A stretch of DNA of 21,283 nucleotides from a virus, in IMG/VR virus record IMGVR_UViG_3300036398_002946, positions 1-21,283 of that record. One strand, given 5' to 3'. Shown here in pieces: positions 5,519-16,100 of the stretch; the first letter of the stretch is position 1, and every line of letters begins with the position of its first letter. A model generated the notes under the pieces. The model was given only the letters and a program-made list of their open reading frames with translations, ran no database searches and was not told where the DNA came from. Position numbers and translations under genes: made by a program.

Positions 5519-8491
5519 TTAGTTACAATCTATATTAATATTTATTCCTACGTTTAAGTAAACAGTATCTATTGAATTATTGGCATTACAAGTTAAATCT
5601 GTAACGGTTAATTGATTTCCATTTAAAGTATAGGTATAACCATAATTATGAATTAAAGGCAAATATTCAATAAGAGCATTTCTCCATTCTTCAGTTGTAG
5701 GTGAGTCTGTTAATGTTACACCATTATAAAATGGTTCTTGAATTAAAACAACATTGTCAACTCTAAAATCAACATACCAAGTTGTTGAAATTGAATTTTG
5801 AACACAATCATTTAATGTTAATCCACTCTGAGCTAACATATAATTAACTCTATTAACCAAAACACTATCAAAATTGGATACAGTAATATCACCATTTAAC
5901 CAAGCGAATATATTAAATTCTGCATATTCCGTAGAACAATTAACACTGAATATATCGGTAATTAATTCACAAGGTTGAACTTGAACAGGGATAAACTGAC
6001 AACCACTTTGTCTTCTATAAACAAATTTTTGTCTATTTAAAATTGAGTTTTCTAATCTAATACCACTATTCCAAATAGTACTTGCTGGAATCATTTGTTC
6101 AACTAACTTTGTCCAATAAGGACCAATACCATCAACATAATCAATAAGTTTTTGGTATGTGTATTGATTGTTTGGTATTCCAACAGTATTATTTGATTCA
6201 AGATATTTCCAAAAGATTGATTGTAAGTTTGGATAACCACCTGTTTTACCATCACTACTTGTTTGTCTATTTCTAACGTTAATTGTATTCTCAAAAAATG
6301 TTTGAGAAAACTCAAAAAATGTTTTTGTCTTTGGATTAGGTTTATAATATGTTGGTTCAACTCCACCAGGAACTGGGTAATCAATTGTATATCCAGATTC
6401 AGGAATCGGGTAATCGTAATTAACCGATTGGTTCCAAATGTCATATAAAATACCTTGACTTGGATTCATAAACAAATCAACATTCTTAGCGTTTAACACC
6501 AATTTTTCGTTATCAACAAAATAATAAGCATTGTAATCCGAAGAATTTGAAACTCTTATCTTATCATTATCGGATAGCCAAGCTTTATTATTATCTACAA
6601 CTTTTGTAAGTTCAAACCCTAATTCCATATATGGAAATTGTCTGTATCTATCCAAATATGTTTGTCCATAAGTGAACGGAGCAAGTTGTGTTTGTATATC
6701 AAGATTTTGTCCCGTGTAAACAGCACCAGTAATTTGAACCTCATTTGGACTTCTATGACTAGAAGTTTGTTCATACCAACCAGCACCGATTTGGTTAAAG
6801 AATGTTTCGGTGTTTGCCGGAGCATTAGGATAACCTTCTATGTCAATTGGATAATCTCTTAAAGATATGTTAGCATTAATATATGTATTACTTTCAGTAA
6901 ATGCGGTATAAAGAACACCTTTTATCTTATAGGTATCACTAACCAAATAACTCGGAGTTTTTTCAACATATGTACCACCTGATATTTGTGTCCATTGTGT
7001 TGTGAATTGCTCAAGATTAATTCTTTGGTCAGCCAAGTATATGTGTTCGTTATATTCAATTAACGACTCTGGAGCACCAACCAATCTTAATAAAAACTCT
7101 ACCGACCTTCTTGTTCCTTTTGATTTAAAAAGATAAGAAGCATTCAATATTAAGTTTCTGTAATAGGCATAATTTAATTCTGTTGGAGTGAGAGCTCTAG
7201 CATATCCAGGATATGTTGGAGTTGATGTATTACCAAAAACAGAACCTAAGAAATCTTCATTTGTTATCGGTGAAAAGTTTGATGACCATCCCAATGTTCG
7301 AGACAAGTTAACCAATAATTGTGAAGGTATATCATTTGATGGATTATAATTAACTGAGTTCATATAAGCCAAACCATCAATAAATTGTTTTACTTGGTCA
7401 AAACTTCTACCATATATTTGAAATATCTTTTCAACTTTTTGACCTAATGTATCAAACTCTTTTAACGATGCGGTAACCAAAAATCTTGAAATAAGGTTTG
7501 TCTTAAATGAATCTAAATTAACCGCAATTGCTTGAATTTCCTCCAAATATCTGTCAAATAAAAATGACCTAATATCTAAATTCCAATCACCATCTTTTGG
7601 CCAAGTCACCTGTTGATACTCCGTATATTGTTGTCCAAACTCATTTTGTTGTGGAACTTGGAATACAGCGGTATACTCAGGACGAACCAATCTATTAACT
7701 AAAAATTGTTCAACCTCATCAAAGTTTTCTAAGAATGTTTTATCAACAATAAAATCATTTGGTCTTATTTGATATTCACCATCAAAAGTAGTTGCCGTGG
7801 TTCCAAAAGGAGCTCCCGAAACATAAAAACTAATATATCCAGTACTTAACGTCTCTGATGGTGTAAATGATAATACTTTATAAATGTTATCGTTAATACT
7901 AACACAATAATCCAAGTATGTCTGATATAAATTTCTATATGGTGAAACAGTAATTTCTCTAACACCAAGATTAGTTGTTGCACTAACAGAGTAATCAATA
8001 TCAAATGGATTATTTATCCTATCAACATTAACTCTAAAATAAGTTTCATCTTGTTGAGCATCATAAATAATATCATAAGCCGTGTTTCCTGTCGTATAGT
8101 AGATACTATTAAACATAACATCCAAAGATGCTGGAAAATAATTAATAATCTTTGTAATAGACACACTAAATCTTTTTGATAGTGAACCATACATTGAAAA
8201 GTTTAGAACTTGAGAAACATCATAGTTAGGATAAACTTTAAATTGTGTTGCAAGTATTCTTCTACTTTCTTCAAGGTCATTAATGTCCAACATCTCCAAA
8301 GATATTGGTTCAGAGAATGCCCCGACATTAAAAGTTCTATTAACTTTTTCCGTTATTCCTGTTGTGAACTCGAAATTACCTTGCGTAAGTCCTCCCCCTT
8401 CAACAGTTTGTAAACCTACAATGTTGTCTGAAAAAGTTCCCGCTCCGTTTCCGGGTCTTGGTGGATAAAAAAACTTACTACCTGTAGCCAT
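5519..8491 (-). CDS. Baseplate protein with tail-protein-I (BW3/gp7-type) signature, 990 aa
   Basis: Residues about 388-475 have the order of features found in P2 gpI-type tail proteins: IPSQLLVNLSRTLGW, a variable stretch, YYRNLILNASYLFKSKGTRR and a short EFLLRLVGAPESL helix. The helix plus KGT block is the family's most conserved part. Tail protein I is the BW3 wedge component (gp7 in T4) that pairs with gp6/J. Here it is much longer than gpI (about 180 aa in P2) and nearer T4 gp7 (about 1030 aa). A later conserved-looking block is EQMIPASTIW near residue 800, followed by a Cys-containing C-terminal region whose last 90 residues resemble those of the downstream 710-aa protein. The start overlaps the upstream stop as TAATG. 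The assignment is by visible motif and not by alignment; another baseplate or fibre-connector protein is possible. Confidence 0.6.
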   Translation of the reverse strand: MATGSKFFYPPRPGNGAGTFSDNIVGLQTVEGGGLTQGNFEFTTGITEKVNRTFNVGAFSEPISLEMLDINDLEESRRILATQFKVYPNYDVSQVLNFSMYGSLSKRFSVSITKIINYFPASLDVMFNSIYYTTGNTAYDIIYDAQQDETYFRVNVDRINNPFDIDYSVSATTNLGVREITVSPYRNLYQTYLDYCVSINDNIYKVLSFTPSETLSTGYISFYVSGAPFGTTATTFDGEYQIRPNDFIVDKTFLENFDEVEQFLVNRLVRPEYTAVFQVPQQNEFGQQYTEYQQVTWPKDGDWNLDIRSFLFDRYLEEIQAIAVNLDSFKTNLISRFLVTASLKEFDTLGQKVEKIFQIYGRSFDQVKQFIDGLAYMNSVNYNPSNDIPSQLLVNLSRTLGWSSNFSPITNEDFLGSVFGNTSTPTYPGYARALTPTELNYAYYRNLILNASYLFKSKGTRRSVEFLLRLVGAPESLIEYNEHIYLADQRINLEQFTTQWTQISGGTYVEKTPSYLVSDTYKIKGVLYTAFTESNTYINANISLRDYPIDIEGYPNAPANTETFFNQIGAGWYEQTSSHRSPNEVQITGAVYTGQNLDIQTQLAPFTYGQTYLDRYRQFPYMELGFELTKVVDNNKAWLSDNDKIRVSNSSDYNAYYFVDNEKLVLNAKNVDLFMNPSQGILYDIWNQSVNYDYPIPESGYTIDYPVPGGVEPTYYKPNPKTKTFFEFSQTFFENTINVRNRQTSSDGKTGGYPNLQSIFWKYLESNNTVGIPNNQYTYQKLIDYVDGIGPYWTKLVEQMIPASTIWNSGIRLENSILNRQKFVYRRQSGCQFIPVQVQPCELITDIFSVNCSTEYAEFNIFAWLNGDITVSNFDSVLVNRVNYMLAQSGLTLNDCVQNSISTTWYVDFRVDNVVLIQEPFYNGVTLTDSPTTEEWRNALIEYLPLIHNYGYTYTLNGNQLTVTDLTCNANNSIDTVYLNVGININIDCN

Positions 8492-9399
8492 TAACCTGTG
8501 ATGTTTGTAAAGTTTTTACTGAAATCAATATTAGTTCCCCTACTTTGTCTAACCTCATATAACAATGCGTTAAATTGGTCTCTAATTTCATATAAGTTGT
8601 ATTGTCTGTATATGTTATTTTCAGCATCGTAGATTGTGTAAATACCGTCATCAATAGATTTAGTTTGATTTCCGTAAAGAGCAATAGCAAGAGACGAAAT
8701 ATCGTATTCAACCATTTCAATCTCCAACGTCAATGGGTTAAAGAATGTATTTGTAATAATAATACTTTGATTTGGTTGACCAATAAACGGAGTTGCGTTT
8801 GGCTTATTTGTTGGTGATGATGAAGGTGATAATGTTAAGAAGATTAAATTTGAATCTCCATCAACATATCTATATCTAATTGATTTTTGTGTTACGTTAA
8901 CTTCGTTTGTAATAACTGGCTCACAGAAAAATGCTGAAGTGATAACTCTAAAAAAGTTAGGTATCTTTGAACCATCGGGATTTAAGTATTCAACTCTGAA
9001 TCCTGTTAATCCTTGAGTAACAAACTTATTTTGGTATTGTGCTGGAACATTTGAAATATCGATAATAATACCCTTCACATTAGGTAGTGCAGATAACACA
9101 CCACAATCTGTAATTATTGTTCTTATCTGAGCTGGTCTTATATATAATGTATAAATTCCAACCGCATTGAACGTATCGGCAGGTAAAGTTAAATTGTATA
9201 ATCCACCCAAAACTTCAACACCAGCGTTTCCACCTGTCTCCGTATTATTGAAATAAGGTTTCAATATAGATTGAGCATCCAATTGTGTTAACACAAAATT
9301 ATCTGTTATATCCCTCGTAGGAGTGTAATTTAATATAATCTGAACATCTTCAGGACTTACGTCTGAAGGTCTTATTGTCCCATATGCACCAATTGCCAT
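8491..9399 (-). CDS. Phage structural protein of unknown family, 302 aa
   Basis: I do not recognise a family. The protein begins MAIGAYGTIRPSDVSPEDV and has alternating beta-type segments, few charged clusters, no signal peptide and no membrane segment. Its C-terminal 40 residues (YNLYEIRDQFNALLYEVRQS) look helical and could be an assembly or connector element. It follows a 43-nt gap after the PKD-like gene and carries a strong copy of the TATTTA element 23 nt before its ATG. Its TAA overlaps the ATG of the tail-protein-I-like gene as TAATG, so the two are probably made together and may interact. Its position in the baseplate cluster suggests a baseplate or tail accessory protein. Confidence 0.7.
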   Translation of the reverse strand: MAIGAYGTIRPSDVSPEDVQIILNYTPTRDITDNFVLTQLDAQSILKPYFNNTETGGNAGVEVLGGLYNLTLPADTFNAVGIYTLYIRPAQIRTIITDCGVLSALPNVKGIIIDISNVPAQYQNKFVTQGLTGFRVEYLNPDGSKIPNFFRVITSAFFCEPVITNEVNVTQKSIRYRYVDGDSNLIFLTLSPSSSPTNKPNATPFIGQPNQSIIITNTFFNPLTLEIEMVEYDISSLAIALYGNQTKSIDDGIYTIYDAENNIYRQYNLYEIRDQFNALLYEVRQSRGTNIDFSKNFTNITG

Positions 9400-9410
9400 A
9401 AATTATTATT

Positions 9411-9423
9411 TATTTATAAATAG
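9411..9423 (-). promoter_or_regulatory. TATTTA-type element, strongest copy, before the 302-aa gene
   Basis: The minus strand reads CTATTTATAAATA, preceded by AAA, with TATTTA starting exactly 23 nt before the ATG at 9399, the same spacing as the copy at 18018-18029. It also contains TATAAATA (9418-9411), identical to the T4 late-promoter consensus. It sits in a 43-nt intergenic gap, so coding constraint does not explain it. Confidence 0.5.
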
Positions 9424-9442
9424 TTTAGTTCTTTTTTTCAAA

Positions 9443-10552
9443 TTAATTCTTTTTCTCAACATTGAAGAAACCATATCCGTAGTTAATCATATCACCCAAG
9501 TTGTCTACCTCCCCAAGTCGTTGTACTCTTTCATAAGCAGAATTCTTTCCACGTTCAACGAATACGTCAGTTTGGATTTGAGCTTGGTCAACAACTTTAG
9601 TTAAAACCTCCTCCTTTGTAATAGGACGAGCAGTTAAATTATTTGTCGTAAACCCTGATGATTGTTGGAAAAATATTGTTGTTCCATCACTATAATCATA
9701 GTAATCAACCAAATTAACTGTATAGGCAGTAAAAGTTGTCGCAGTATTTGTTATCTGTCCCCAAATCACACCGTTCCTCTGAACAGGTTTTCCAACAATA
9801 TATTTAACAGGACCATATTGAGCAAGTTCAGTTAATTTTGATTTGGTTAAACCTGATATGGTATATGGAACCGAAACATAGTTATTCGATGTTTGAGCCG
9901 ATACCGTATTCTCAGCATCCCCATTAAAAATATAATCATAACTAACAGGAGTATTCAACCAATTACCACCAGCAGGAATAAAAAACGCAGTCCCGTTTGG
10001 ATTATTTGGAACCACATTTTCATATGGTGTAGTCACTTGTTTCTCAACTCTTGTTATTCCCCACGGATTGGTTTGCTCAAGGGTGATTGTATATGTCCTA
10101 TCTGCAATAGGATAGGTGTGGCGTAAAAAACTCGGAGTTAATGAGGTAATCGCTTGTTTTCCCGACCCGTCTCCCCAGTCGACCCTATATTGTGATAAAT
10201 CCAAAAACTTCTGATACTCACTCGATGTGTTATAAACATAATAAACATAAGGACTATCCGTTGTCGATGAAAAGATAAAATTGGCAACAACATCCTTCTG
10301 TAATACAGCGCCATCAAACGGACTATAATATCCCATATCAGTAGCACTCTGAGTTATCATAATCGGAATTGTAAGTCCCGTCAATAATGAACTACCATTA
10401 GGACCAGCACTCAATACCTCAGTCATCGCAGAATAAACTCCAATCGTAACTCCAGTGTATGTGGCACTAACATTTTGACCGTTTAAGTCAACCCTAAATA
10501 AATCACCACGAATGTTCTCCGGTGATACTATGTAATTATAAACATTTTCCAT
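9443..10552 (-). CDS. PKD-domain baseplate/tail structural protein, 369 aa
   Basis: Residues about 88-176 resemble a PKD domain: YRVDWGDGS (about 122-130) is the characteristic (W)DxGDGS turn, followed by RHTYP (about 144-148) and the closing strand YTITLEQTNPWGITR. PKD domains are immunoglobulin-like beta sandwiches common in surface and virion proteins, where they space or bind. The N-terminal 85 residues and the C-terminal half are not recognised. The C-terminus has a charged helical stretch (KEEVLTKVVDQAQIQTDVFV) that could serve oligomerisation. The start overlaps the upstream stop as TAATG. No signal peptide or membrane helix is visible. The specific role is not determinable; a baseplate decoration protein is the best inference from context. 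Confidence 0.75.
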   Translation of the reverse strand: MENVYNYIVSPENIRGDLFRVDLNGQNVSATYTGVTIGVYSAMTEVLSAGPNGSSLLTGLTIPIMITQSATDMGYYSPFDGAVLQKDVVANFIFSSTTDSPYVYYVYNTSSEYQKFLDLSQYRVDWGDGSGKQAITSLTPSFLRHTYPIADRTYTITLEQTNPWGITRVEKQVTTPYENVVPNNPNGTAFFIPAGGNWLNTPVSYDYIFNGDAENTVSAQTSNNYVSVPYTISGLTKSKLTELAQYGPVKYIVGKPVQRNGVIWGQITNTATTFTAYTVNLVDYYDYSDGTTIFFQQSSGFTTNNLTARPITKEEVLTKVVDQAQIQTDVFVERGKNSAYERVQRLGEVDNLGDMINYGYGFFNVEKKN

Positions 10553-11427
10553 TATGGGTTAATATATTCATACCACTTTATGGGAACCGAAGTTCCCGCT
10601 CTTTGACCGTAATTATTGTATATGTTTTGGGCGGGGTTTGTATTAAACACCTGATAAGTTTGTTTTTCATAATCAAGTTCCACTCGATAATAGAAAAATC
10701 TTGAGTTATCAAATGTGGTTGTTGTTCCTGATGATACCGATTGAGGCATATTCATCATCTTTACAAAAATTCCTTTTTCAGCATCATAAAACTTTGCCGT
10801 CATATAAAAAGTTCTAATATTCAAAAACGTTCTCTTCTTTAACCAATAAAGAAAAAATCCTTCCTTATCTCCAACATAGTCCAAAACAAAATCTGGTTTT
10901 TTAATTTCAACGTTTGTTCTATTCATTGGGGCCTCCATTGTAAGTCCTTGTTGAGTTGGAAGAATTATTGTAACATAATTTGTTTGTTTCTTCTCGTCCA
11001 CACTATCATATAAGTCCAACTTAAAAAATGAATTTGAAAAGTTGTTATTATAATAGAAAATCTCTTGAGCGGTAAAACCTTCCTGACGATAATCAATACT
11101 CCAGTTATTTACGTTATTAACAGATGTTCCACCTGAATGGAAATAAAATTGATATTGAATATATGTGTCATCCGTTGGATTATATCTTGGAGATATTGGT
11201 AAAGAGTCTTCATCTAAATTGACAGTTACTGTATTTTGTGGTGCGTGAGCAAATCTTGTCACCTCAAAGTCTCTACCAACACCAATAACTTTATTGATTG
11301 CTTCAACTTCAAACTCGTCAATAGCTTGGTCCAAACCAGAATAATCCCAATCTAATTGAATTGGAAATGTAATGGTCTTATCTGTTAAACCACCATCTTG
11401 TCGTATTGTATACTTATTCACATCCAT
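10552..11427 (-). CDS. Phage structural protein, 291 aa, start related to the upstream 591-aa gene
   Basis: I do not recognise a family. The chosen ATG at 11427 gives MDVNKYTIRQDGG; an in-frame GTG two codons later would give a start identical to the upstream gene's (NKYTI). The first 14 bases overlap the end of the 591-aa gene, and a 17-bp sequence here recurs exactly at the start of that gene. The protein is rich in aromatic and beta-type residues (for example YIQYQFYFHSGG and FFYYRVELDYEKQTYQVF), with no signal peptide or membrane segment. The stop overlaps the next ATG as TAATG. Coupled translation with both neighbours suggests a stoichiometric baseplate component. Whether it is a true paralogue of the 591-aa protein beyond the first residues cannot be settled by eye. 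Confidence 0.7.
   Translation of the reverse strand: MDVNKYTIRQDGGLTDKTITFPIQLDWDYSGLDQAIDEFEVEAINKVIGVGRDFEVTRFAHAPQNTVTVNLDEDSLPISPRYNPTDDTYIQYQFYFHSGGTSVNNVNNWSIDYRQEGFTAQEIFYYNNNFSNSFFKLDLYDSVDEKKQTNYVTIILPTQQGLTMEAPMNRTNVEIKKPDFVLDYVGDKEGFFLYWLKKRTFLNIRTFYMTAKFYDAEKGIFVKMMNMPQSVSSGTTTTFDNSRFFYYRVELDYEKQTYQVFNTNPAQNIYNNYGQRAGTSVPIKWYEYINP
11405..11421. repeat. 17-bp direct repeat at gene junction, copy 1 (copy 2 at 13173-13189)
   Basis: The plus strand reads ATTGTATACTTATTCAC at both places. On the coding strand it holds the upstream gene's last Glu codon and TAA stop and the first codons (V/M)NKYTI of the downstream gene. The copies differ immediately on both sides. Confidence 0.9.
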
Positions 11428-13189
11428 CTATCAAAGGTTTGATTGGGAAATTAATTCCCAATAAGTTTTCATTATAATTTATTCCCTCAGGTATTAATCT
11501 AAAATTAGAATTACTATATGGGTAATGTGCTGAGTTTAAAAAAGGATAATCAACACCTTGTTGTAAGTTATCTATAAAACCATAAGTATATAGGTCCCTC
11601 CATCTAAACTGTTGGTCGGCGTTTGAAAAATACGAATAACTTGGTACTCCTTGAATAAGTCCCAAATCTCCTGTCTCAACATAATCAGAAAAAACTCTGA
11701 TTGACATCGATTGATGTGGCTGATAATAATATCCAGGAGCGTTTTTATCAACATTTACAGAAGTAGTATTGGTTGTTAAAGTTTCTTCCGTAGAGAAATT
11801 TGTAGAGGATTTTAAAGATGTTTGGAACACATTTTGATTAAACTTTAACTTGTGGAAATATGGTGAAATAACTCTTTCCAATTGTTCATAATCATTCCAC
11901 TCACAAAAGTCTCCATCAATCGTATCACCCGACATTAAGTCTTGGTTATAATAAAAGTTCTTGGTCACACCACTTGTTAAAGTATATCCCGAAGTTTTTA
12001 TATTAGTATTTGATGTTGGATTATCATCTTGCCACCAAGAAGTTGCCGTTGGGTTAATGTTAAATTGCCAACCCTGTTTCAACCCAATACCAACATAAGG
12101 TTTATTAATTTCAAATGAACTTGGTTTATTAAAATATCCAGTATATCCTTTATTAACCACAGTTAAAAATATCTCAGTTAACGGTCTCTTTTGATTGTCC
12201 GTTATGTTTAATAAATTTAAATCGTAAGCCAACGTAACATTATAAGAATTACTACTTGTTTTTTGTGATATTCGGGTAATCTTATTTGGTGTTATTGAAC
12301 TATATTCTAATTTCTTTTCTTCAGTAAATAAATTCTTTTCAAAACCGGCTTTAGTCATAATACAATCACCTACGTTTGTCATTATCTTATGTTGTCTAAC
12401 ATAATACTTAGAAGTTGTTTCAAGATAATTTTCGGGGTTTATAACTCTTTTGAAAGTACCACTAACACCATTACTAAATGTTGTTCCAGTATATCCAATA
12501 TTGAATATATTAAATATATAAACATCACTATCAAATAAATCATTTCCTAATGAGTAAACTTGGAATGTATCAATTTCATTATAAAAAAACGATAACTTAA
12601 CAAATTCACCAGGAGTTAATCCGTGAGGAGCAATACATTGGAATTGAATAATACCATTTCCATTCTGAGTTGAATTGTTAATTACAAATGGAATACCTTC
12701 TGAGGCAATCCAACTTCTATTATCATTATTTAATGAATACTCTAATTGTTTAGTATAATCGTTTGAATACGGATAACTTATATAATAAGTCCAATTATAT
12801 GTGTAAGCACTTTTTGCTTTATATGAAATGTGTTGGTCTTTAACATCAGGTCTATAAAAATCAAATTCATAATATTGTGGAAACCCATACCAAAAACCCG
12901 ATTGCATAGATGATATTGGGTCAATATAATATAAATTATATTGAAATGGTAAGTAATTTGTTGTACCACTAAGTGTATTATCATATAGATACGTTAACTT
13001 AAACGTTGGTCTAAATACCGTACACGCCTGTCTTTCATTATCAAAAACTTGTTCTAAATTAATACTAGCACTTCTATCAAACTCAGTCAGTAATCGAGTT
13101 TTTTGATTTAACGAAATATCAATATCTTGGTCTACAGCAGGCGCCGACTTATATTGTTGACTACTTGGTATGATTGTATACTTATTCAC
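11414..13189 (-). CDS. Large phage structural protein, 591 aa, GTG start
   Basis: The start is a GTG at 13189-13187 inside the last codons of the 1607-aa gene (GTGAATAA overlap, 8 nt). No family is recognised. The protein is rich in Tyr, Phe, Asn and Ser with many short beta-type segments. CIAPHGLTPGEFVKLSFF (residues about 185-202) resembles the small HGLxxGDxVxL beta motif that recurs in phage baseplate and fibre proteins. It has no signal peptide or membrane segment. It lies where T4 places wedge proteins 7 and 8 after gene 6, but similarity to either is not visible. Overlap with both neighbours indicates coupled translation. A baseplate wedge or peripheral baseplate protein is the likely role. 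Confidence 0.75.
   Translation of the reverse strand: MNKYTIIPSSQQYKSAPAVDQDIDISLNQKTRLLTEFDRSASINLEQVFDNERQACTVFRPTFKLTYLYDNTLSGTTNYLPFQYNLYYIDPISSMQSGFWYGFPQYYEFDFYRPDVKDQHISYKAKSAYTYNWTYYISYPYSNDYTKQLEYSLNNDNRSWIASEGIPFVINNSTQNGNGIIQFQCIAPHGLTPGEFVKLSFFYNEIDTFQVYSLGNDLFDSDVYIFNIFNIGYTGTTFSNGVSGTFKRVINPENYLETTSKYYVRQHKIMTNVGDCIMTKAGFEKNLFTEEKKLEYSSITPNKITRISQKTSSNSYNVTLAYDLNLLNITDNQKRPLTEIFLTVVNKGYTGYFNKPSSFEINKPYVGIGLKQGWQFNINPTATSWWQDDNPTSNTNIKTSGYTLTSGVTKNFYYNQDLMSGDTIDGDFCEWNDYEQLERVISPYFHKLKFNQNVFQTSLKSSTNFSTEETLTTNTTSVNVDKNAPGYYYQPHQSMSIRVFSDYVETGDLGLIQGVPSYSYFSNADQQFRWRDLYTYGFIDNLQQGVDYPFLNSAHYPYSNSNFRLIPEGINYNENLLGINFPIKPLIDGCE
13173..13189. repeat. 17-bp direct repeat at gene junction, copy 2
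   Basis: This is identical to 11405-11421 and spans the stop codon of the 1607-aa gene and the GTG start of the 591-aa gene. Confidence 0.9.
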
Positions 13190-16100
13190 TTATTGAGTAT
13201 TTTGTTTTAAATTTATCTAAAGCTGTTTGTCCTTTAGTAACACCAAAATAAAATTGGAATGGTGCTCCAACCATTACTTTATTATTTAATGTACCCAGAG
13301 TAGAATAATTACCGTCAGAATCAACACCAAAAATATAACCTCTAGCACTTGTTTCTCCAGAAACCGTATTTAAATCAACATTTGGACTTAAAAAATAAGA
13401 CGGTGATGATACAGGATTTCTTTCCCTATCATTAGATTGATAAGCTCTACCTTGAACAATATCAGTATCTTTGGTTGCCCAATTATTATATTGAGTACCA
13501 AATACATTAACAGAAGTACTACCAGTCGACGTGTCAATATTCCACTGATAAAAAGGAACAACTTGTGATTTAATTCCATACGTAAATGGAAAGTTATTTA
13601 AATTATCAGTAGTTCTAAAATTAATTCTACCAGGTGTAATATAATCTTTAATCTGTAAATCTTCAGTTGTAGATGAAAACCAAACAGCAATTACTGGATT
13701 ATTTGCAGTTCCCAAAATTTGAACGGAATTATCATTATAAAATTCTTGAGAAAATCCAATTACACCAACCTCAGAATTGATAGATAATAGTTGAGCCAAA
13801 TCACCATCAATTCTTCTTTTTCTTGGGTCATTTTCATATCTAGAAAATAATTGATTTAATGAATTATCACCAAACGAAATTATTCTTTGTAAGAAATTCT
13901 CATCAGTTATTCTTGAAATAACAAATAAATTAATTAAGTCTGATGTATCGTTATAACTAGTTGGATTTATATTTGGTATAACATATCCTTTAGTTGATGG
14001 GTCAAAAGTTATTTCAGAATAAAAATAATCTTTCATACCTAAATTCATTATTGTTGTTGGAAATAATAAATTTCTATCATTAACACCACTATCAGGAGAA
14101 TCAATACCAATAAATTTAGGAATTGGTGATTGTTGATATGGACTACTTCTATAATAAAAATTATTAGTCGTACTATCAAAATAAACTAAATTTTCACAAT
14201 ATTCCGGTAATTTTGGTTTATTATTTTTATCGTATGTAGTATTAACTTGAATTGGAAATGCAAATAAAGAACCATTAATCCAATTATTTGTAAATGATTG
14301 TGATAAAACTCCTCTACAAAGACCATAGAAAAATCTAAACCTATAACCCCATTCATTAAATGACCCTAAATCTTTACCTAAATTTAATGGTTCTTGAAAA
14401 AAGACATAACATCCATTAACAACTTGGTCACTTGTAACACAATTTTGATTAACCTGAAAATTAGAACCAAATCCTTCATAACAACTTAATCCAACCATAT
14501 TTTCACAAGTAAATGTTTCGGCAACAGTAACACTATTTGGAAGTCCATCTATTTCTGCTGTAACAATACTCGCACCTGTACTATATCTTGGTCCACTATA
14601 CGTTTCAAATTTAGCATCTATTCCATAGATTGCAAATTTTAAATTTTGTTGTAATAATGCACAACCATATTCCCAATCATAACCATCCAACACATCAGAA
14701 CTAGGTAATCTATCAGTTCTCATAACATTTAAACTTCCATTACTCATTAACGTTGGTTTTGGTCTTACTAATCTATCCTGAAGTTTAGAAGTAAAAGTAG
14801 GACCACCATTAACCGGAAGTTCAACAAAAGACGAATAATTTGCAGGTATAACGGTATAACTTGTGAAATTAACAATAGGACTTGACGAATTAGACCAAGT
14901 ATTAGTATATGGTGTTATATACATGTTTCCAAGTCCTGATAATTCTTCACCATTATTATATTTACCAGGTTTAATATCATACGAATACAAAGCATTTGAT
15001 GTAATTGTACTAATACCTTGTATATTACTATTGGAAACAAATGGAGATTCAACAATATTAAAATAAAATGAGTAATAGGCATCAGCAATTCCATAGTATC
15101 CCGTACTTGTTGAAGAGTATCCCGAATATGTATATCCAGGTGTTGTATTACCAACGATACCTGGTTCAAAGAAATATGATGAATAAAACATATCGGTCTG
15201 TCCTGTAAATTTTTGTACCGCAATTTGATTATTATCAGGTAATTTTTGTATTGGTATATTTAATCTTGTTTTAGTTTTAACAACAAAATTATCATCACTA
15301 GCAAAATCCTCTTTACCAAATATTTTACTTAAATCATACTCAGTTTCATATAGTGGAGAATATGGGTCAACACCTCTTTGAAAAATAACAATGTATTGGT
15401 CTCCAAAATTTTGATATGTATCAAATAATGAAAAATTGTATGAAGCAGAACTCCAAGAACTTCCAGGTCCAGCCGTTTCACCAAACCAATCAATCACTGT
15501 TTGAGTACTAATAATACCGGGAAAACTATTTTGATTGTCCACATTAACATTTGAATTTTTCCATAAAGTAACCGCATCCGATACTGTAATAGCGGTTACA
15601 ACTTGAAAATATTCTCTATCTGATGCAAATTCATAATTTGTTATTGTTGAACCTGTTGGTAAACTATATTGTACTGTTTTTTCAGTTATTTGAGTGTCAG
15701 CATAAACAACATTGACCGTTGTTTCTCCACCAACATAACCTTTTGTATTACCACTAATACCACCTAAAGTAAATCCTGAGTATGCCCAATTAACATCTGA
15801 ACTTGTTGCAGGATTAACAAACGTAACCAAATCACCTGATGTAAACGATTGATTACTTAAAACCGTTAGTGTATTGTCATAATGAAATTTACCAATATTT
15901 GAATTAGGTTCAACTGAAACTTTTATTTTATTAAGTCCAGTAAAATAATTGTATCTACCATTGAATATATTTATTCTTTCACCTAATGGTAATGTACTTG
16001 ATATTGCAAATTTACTATAAGTCTGATTTGGAATTACATATGGTTGAGATTGTGTAATTTTATAAATGCTATATGTATCTGTAGTCCAGTTTGTTGATTG

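Noticed and set aside
6103-6444. 113-aa minus-strand frame inside the 990-aa gene
   Set aside because: It lies wholly inside the 990-aa gene in another frame; its composition is that of shifted codons with no recognisable motif.
8478-8720. 80-aa minus-strand frame spanning the 302/990 junction
   Set aside because: It overlaps the 302-aa gene almost completely in another frame; the TAATG junction explains the region.
9411-9418. Exact T4-type late promoter TATAAATA
   Set aside because: The match is exact but occurs in only one of the five related elements, and A+T-rich gaps produce it easily; kept only as part of the broader TATTTA element.
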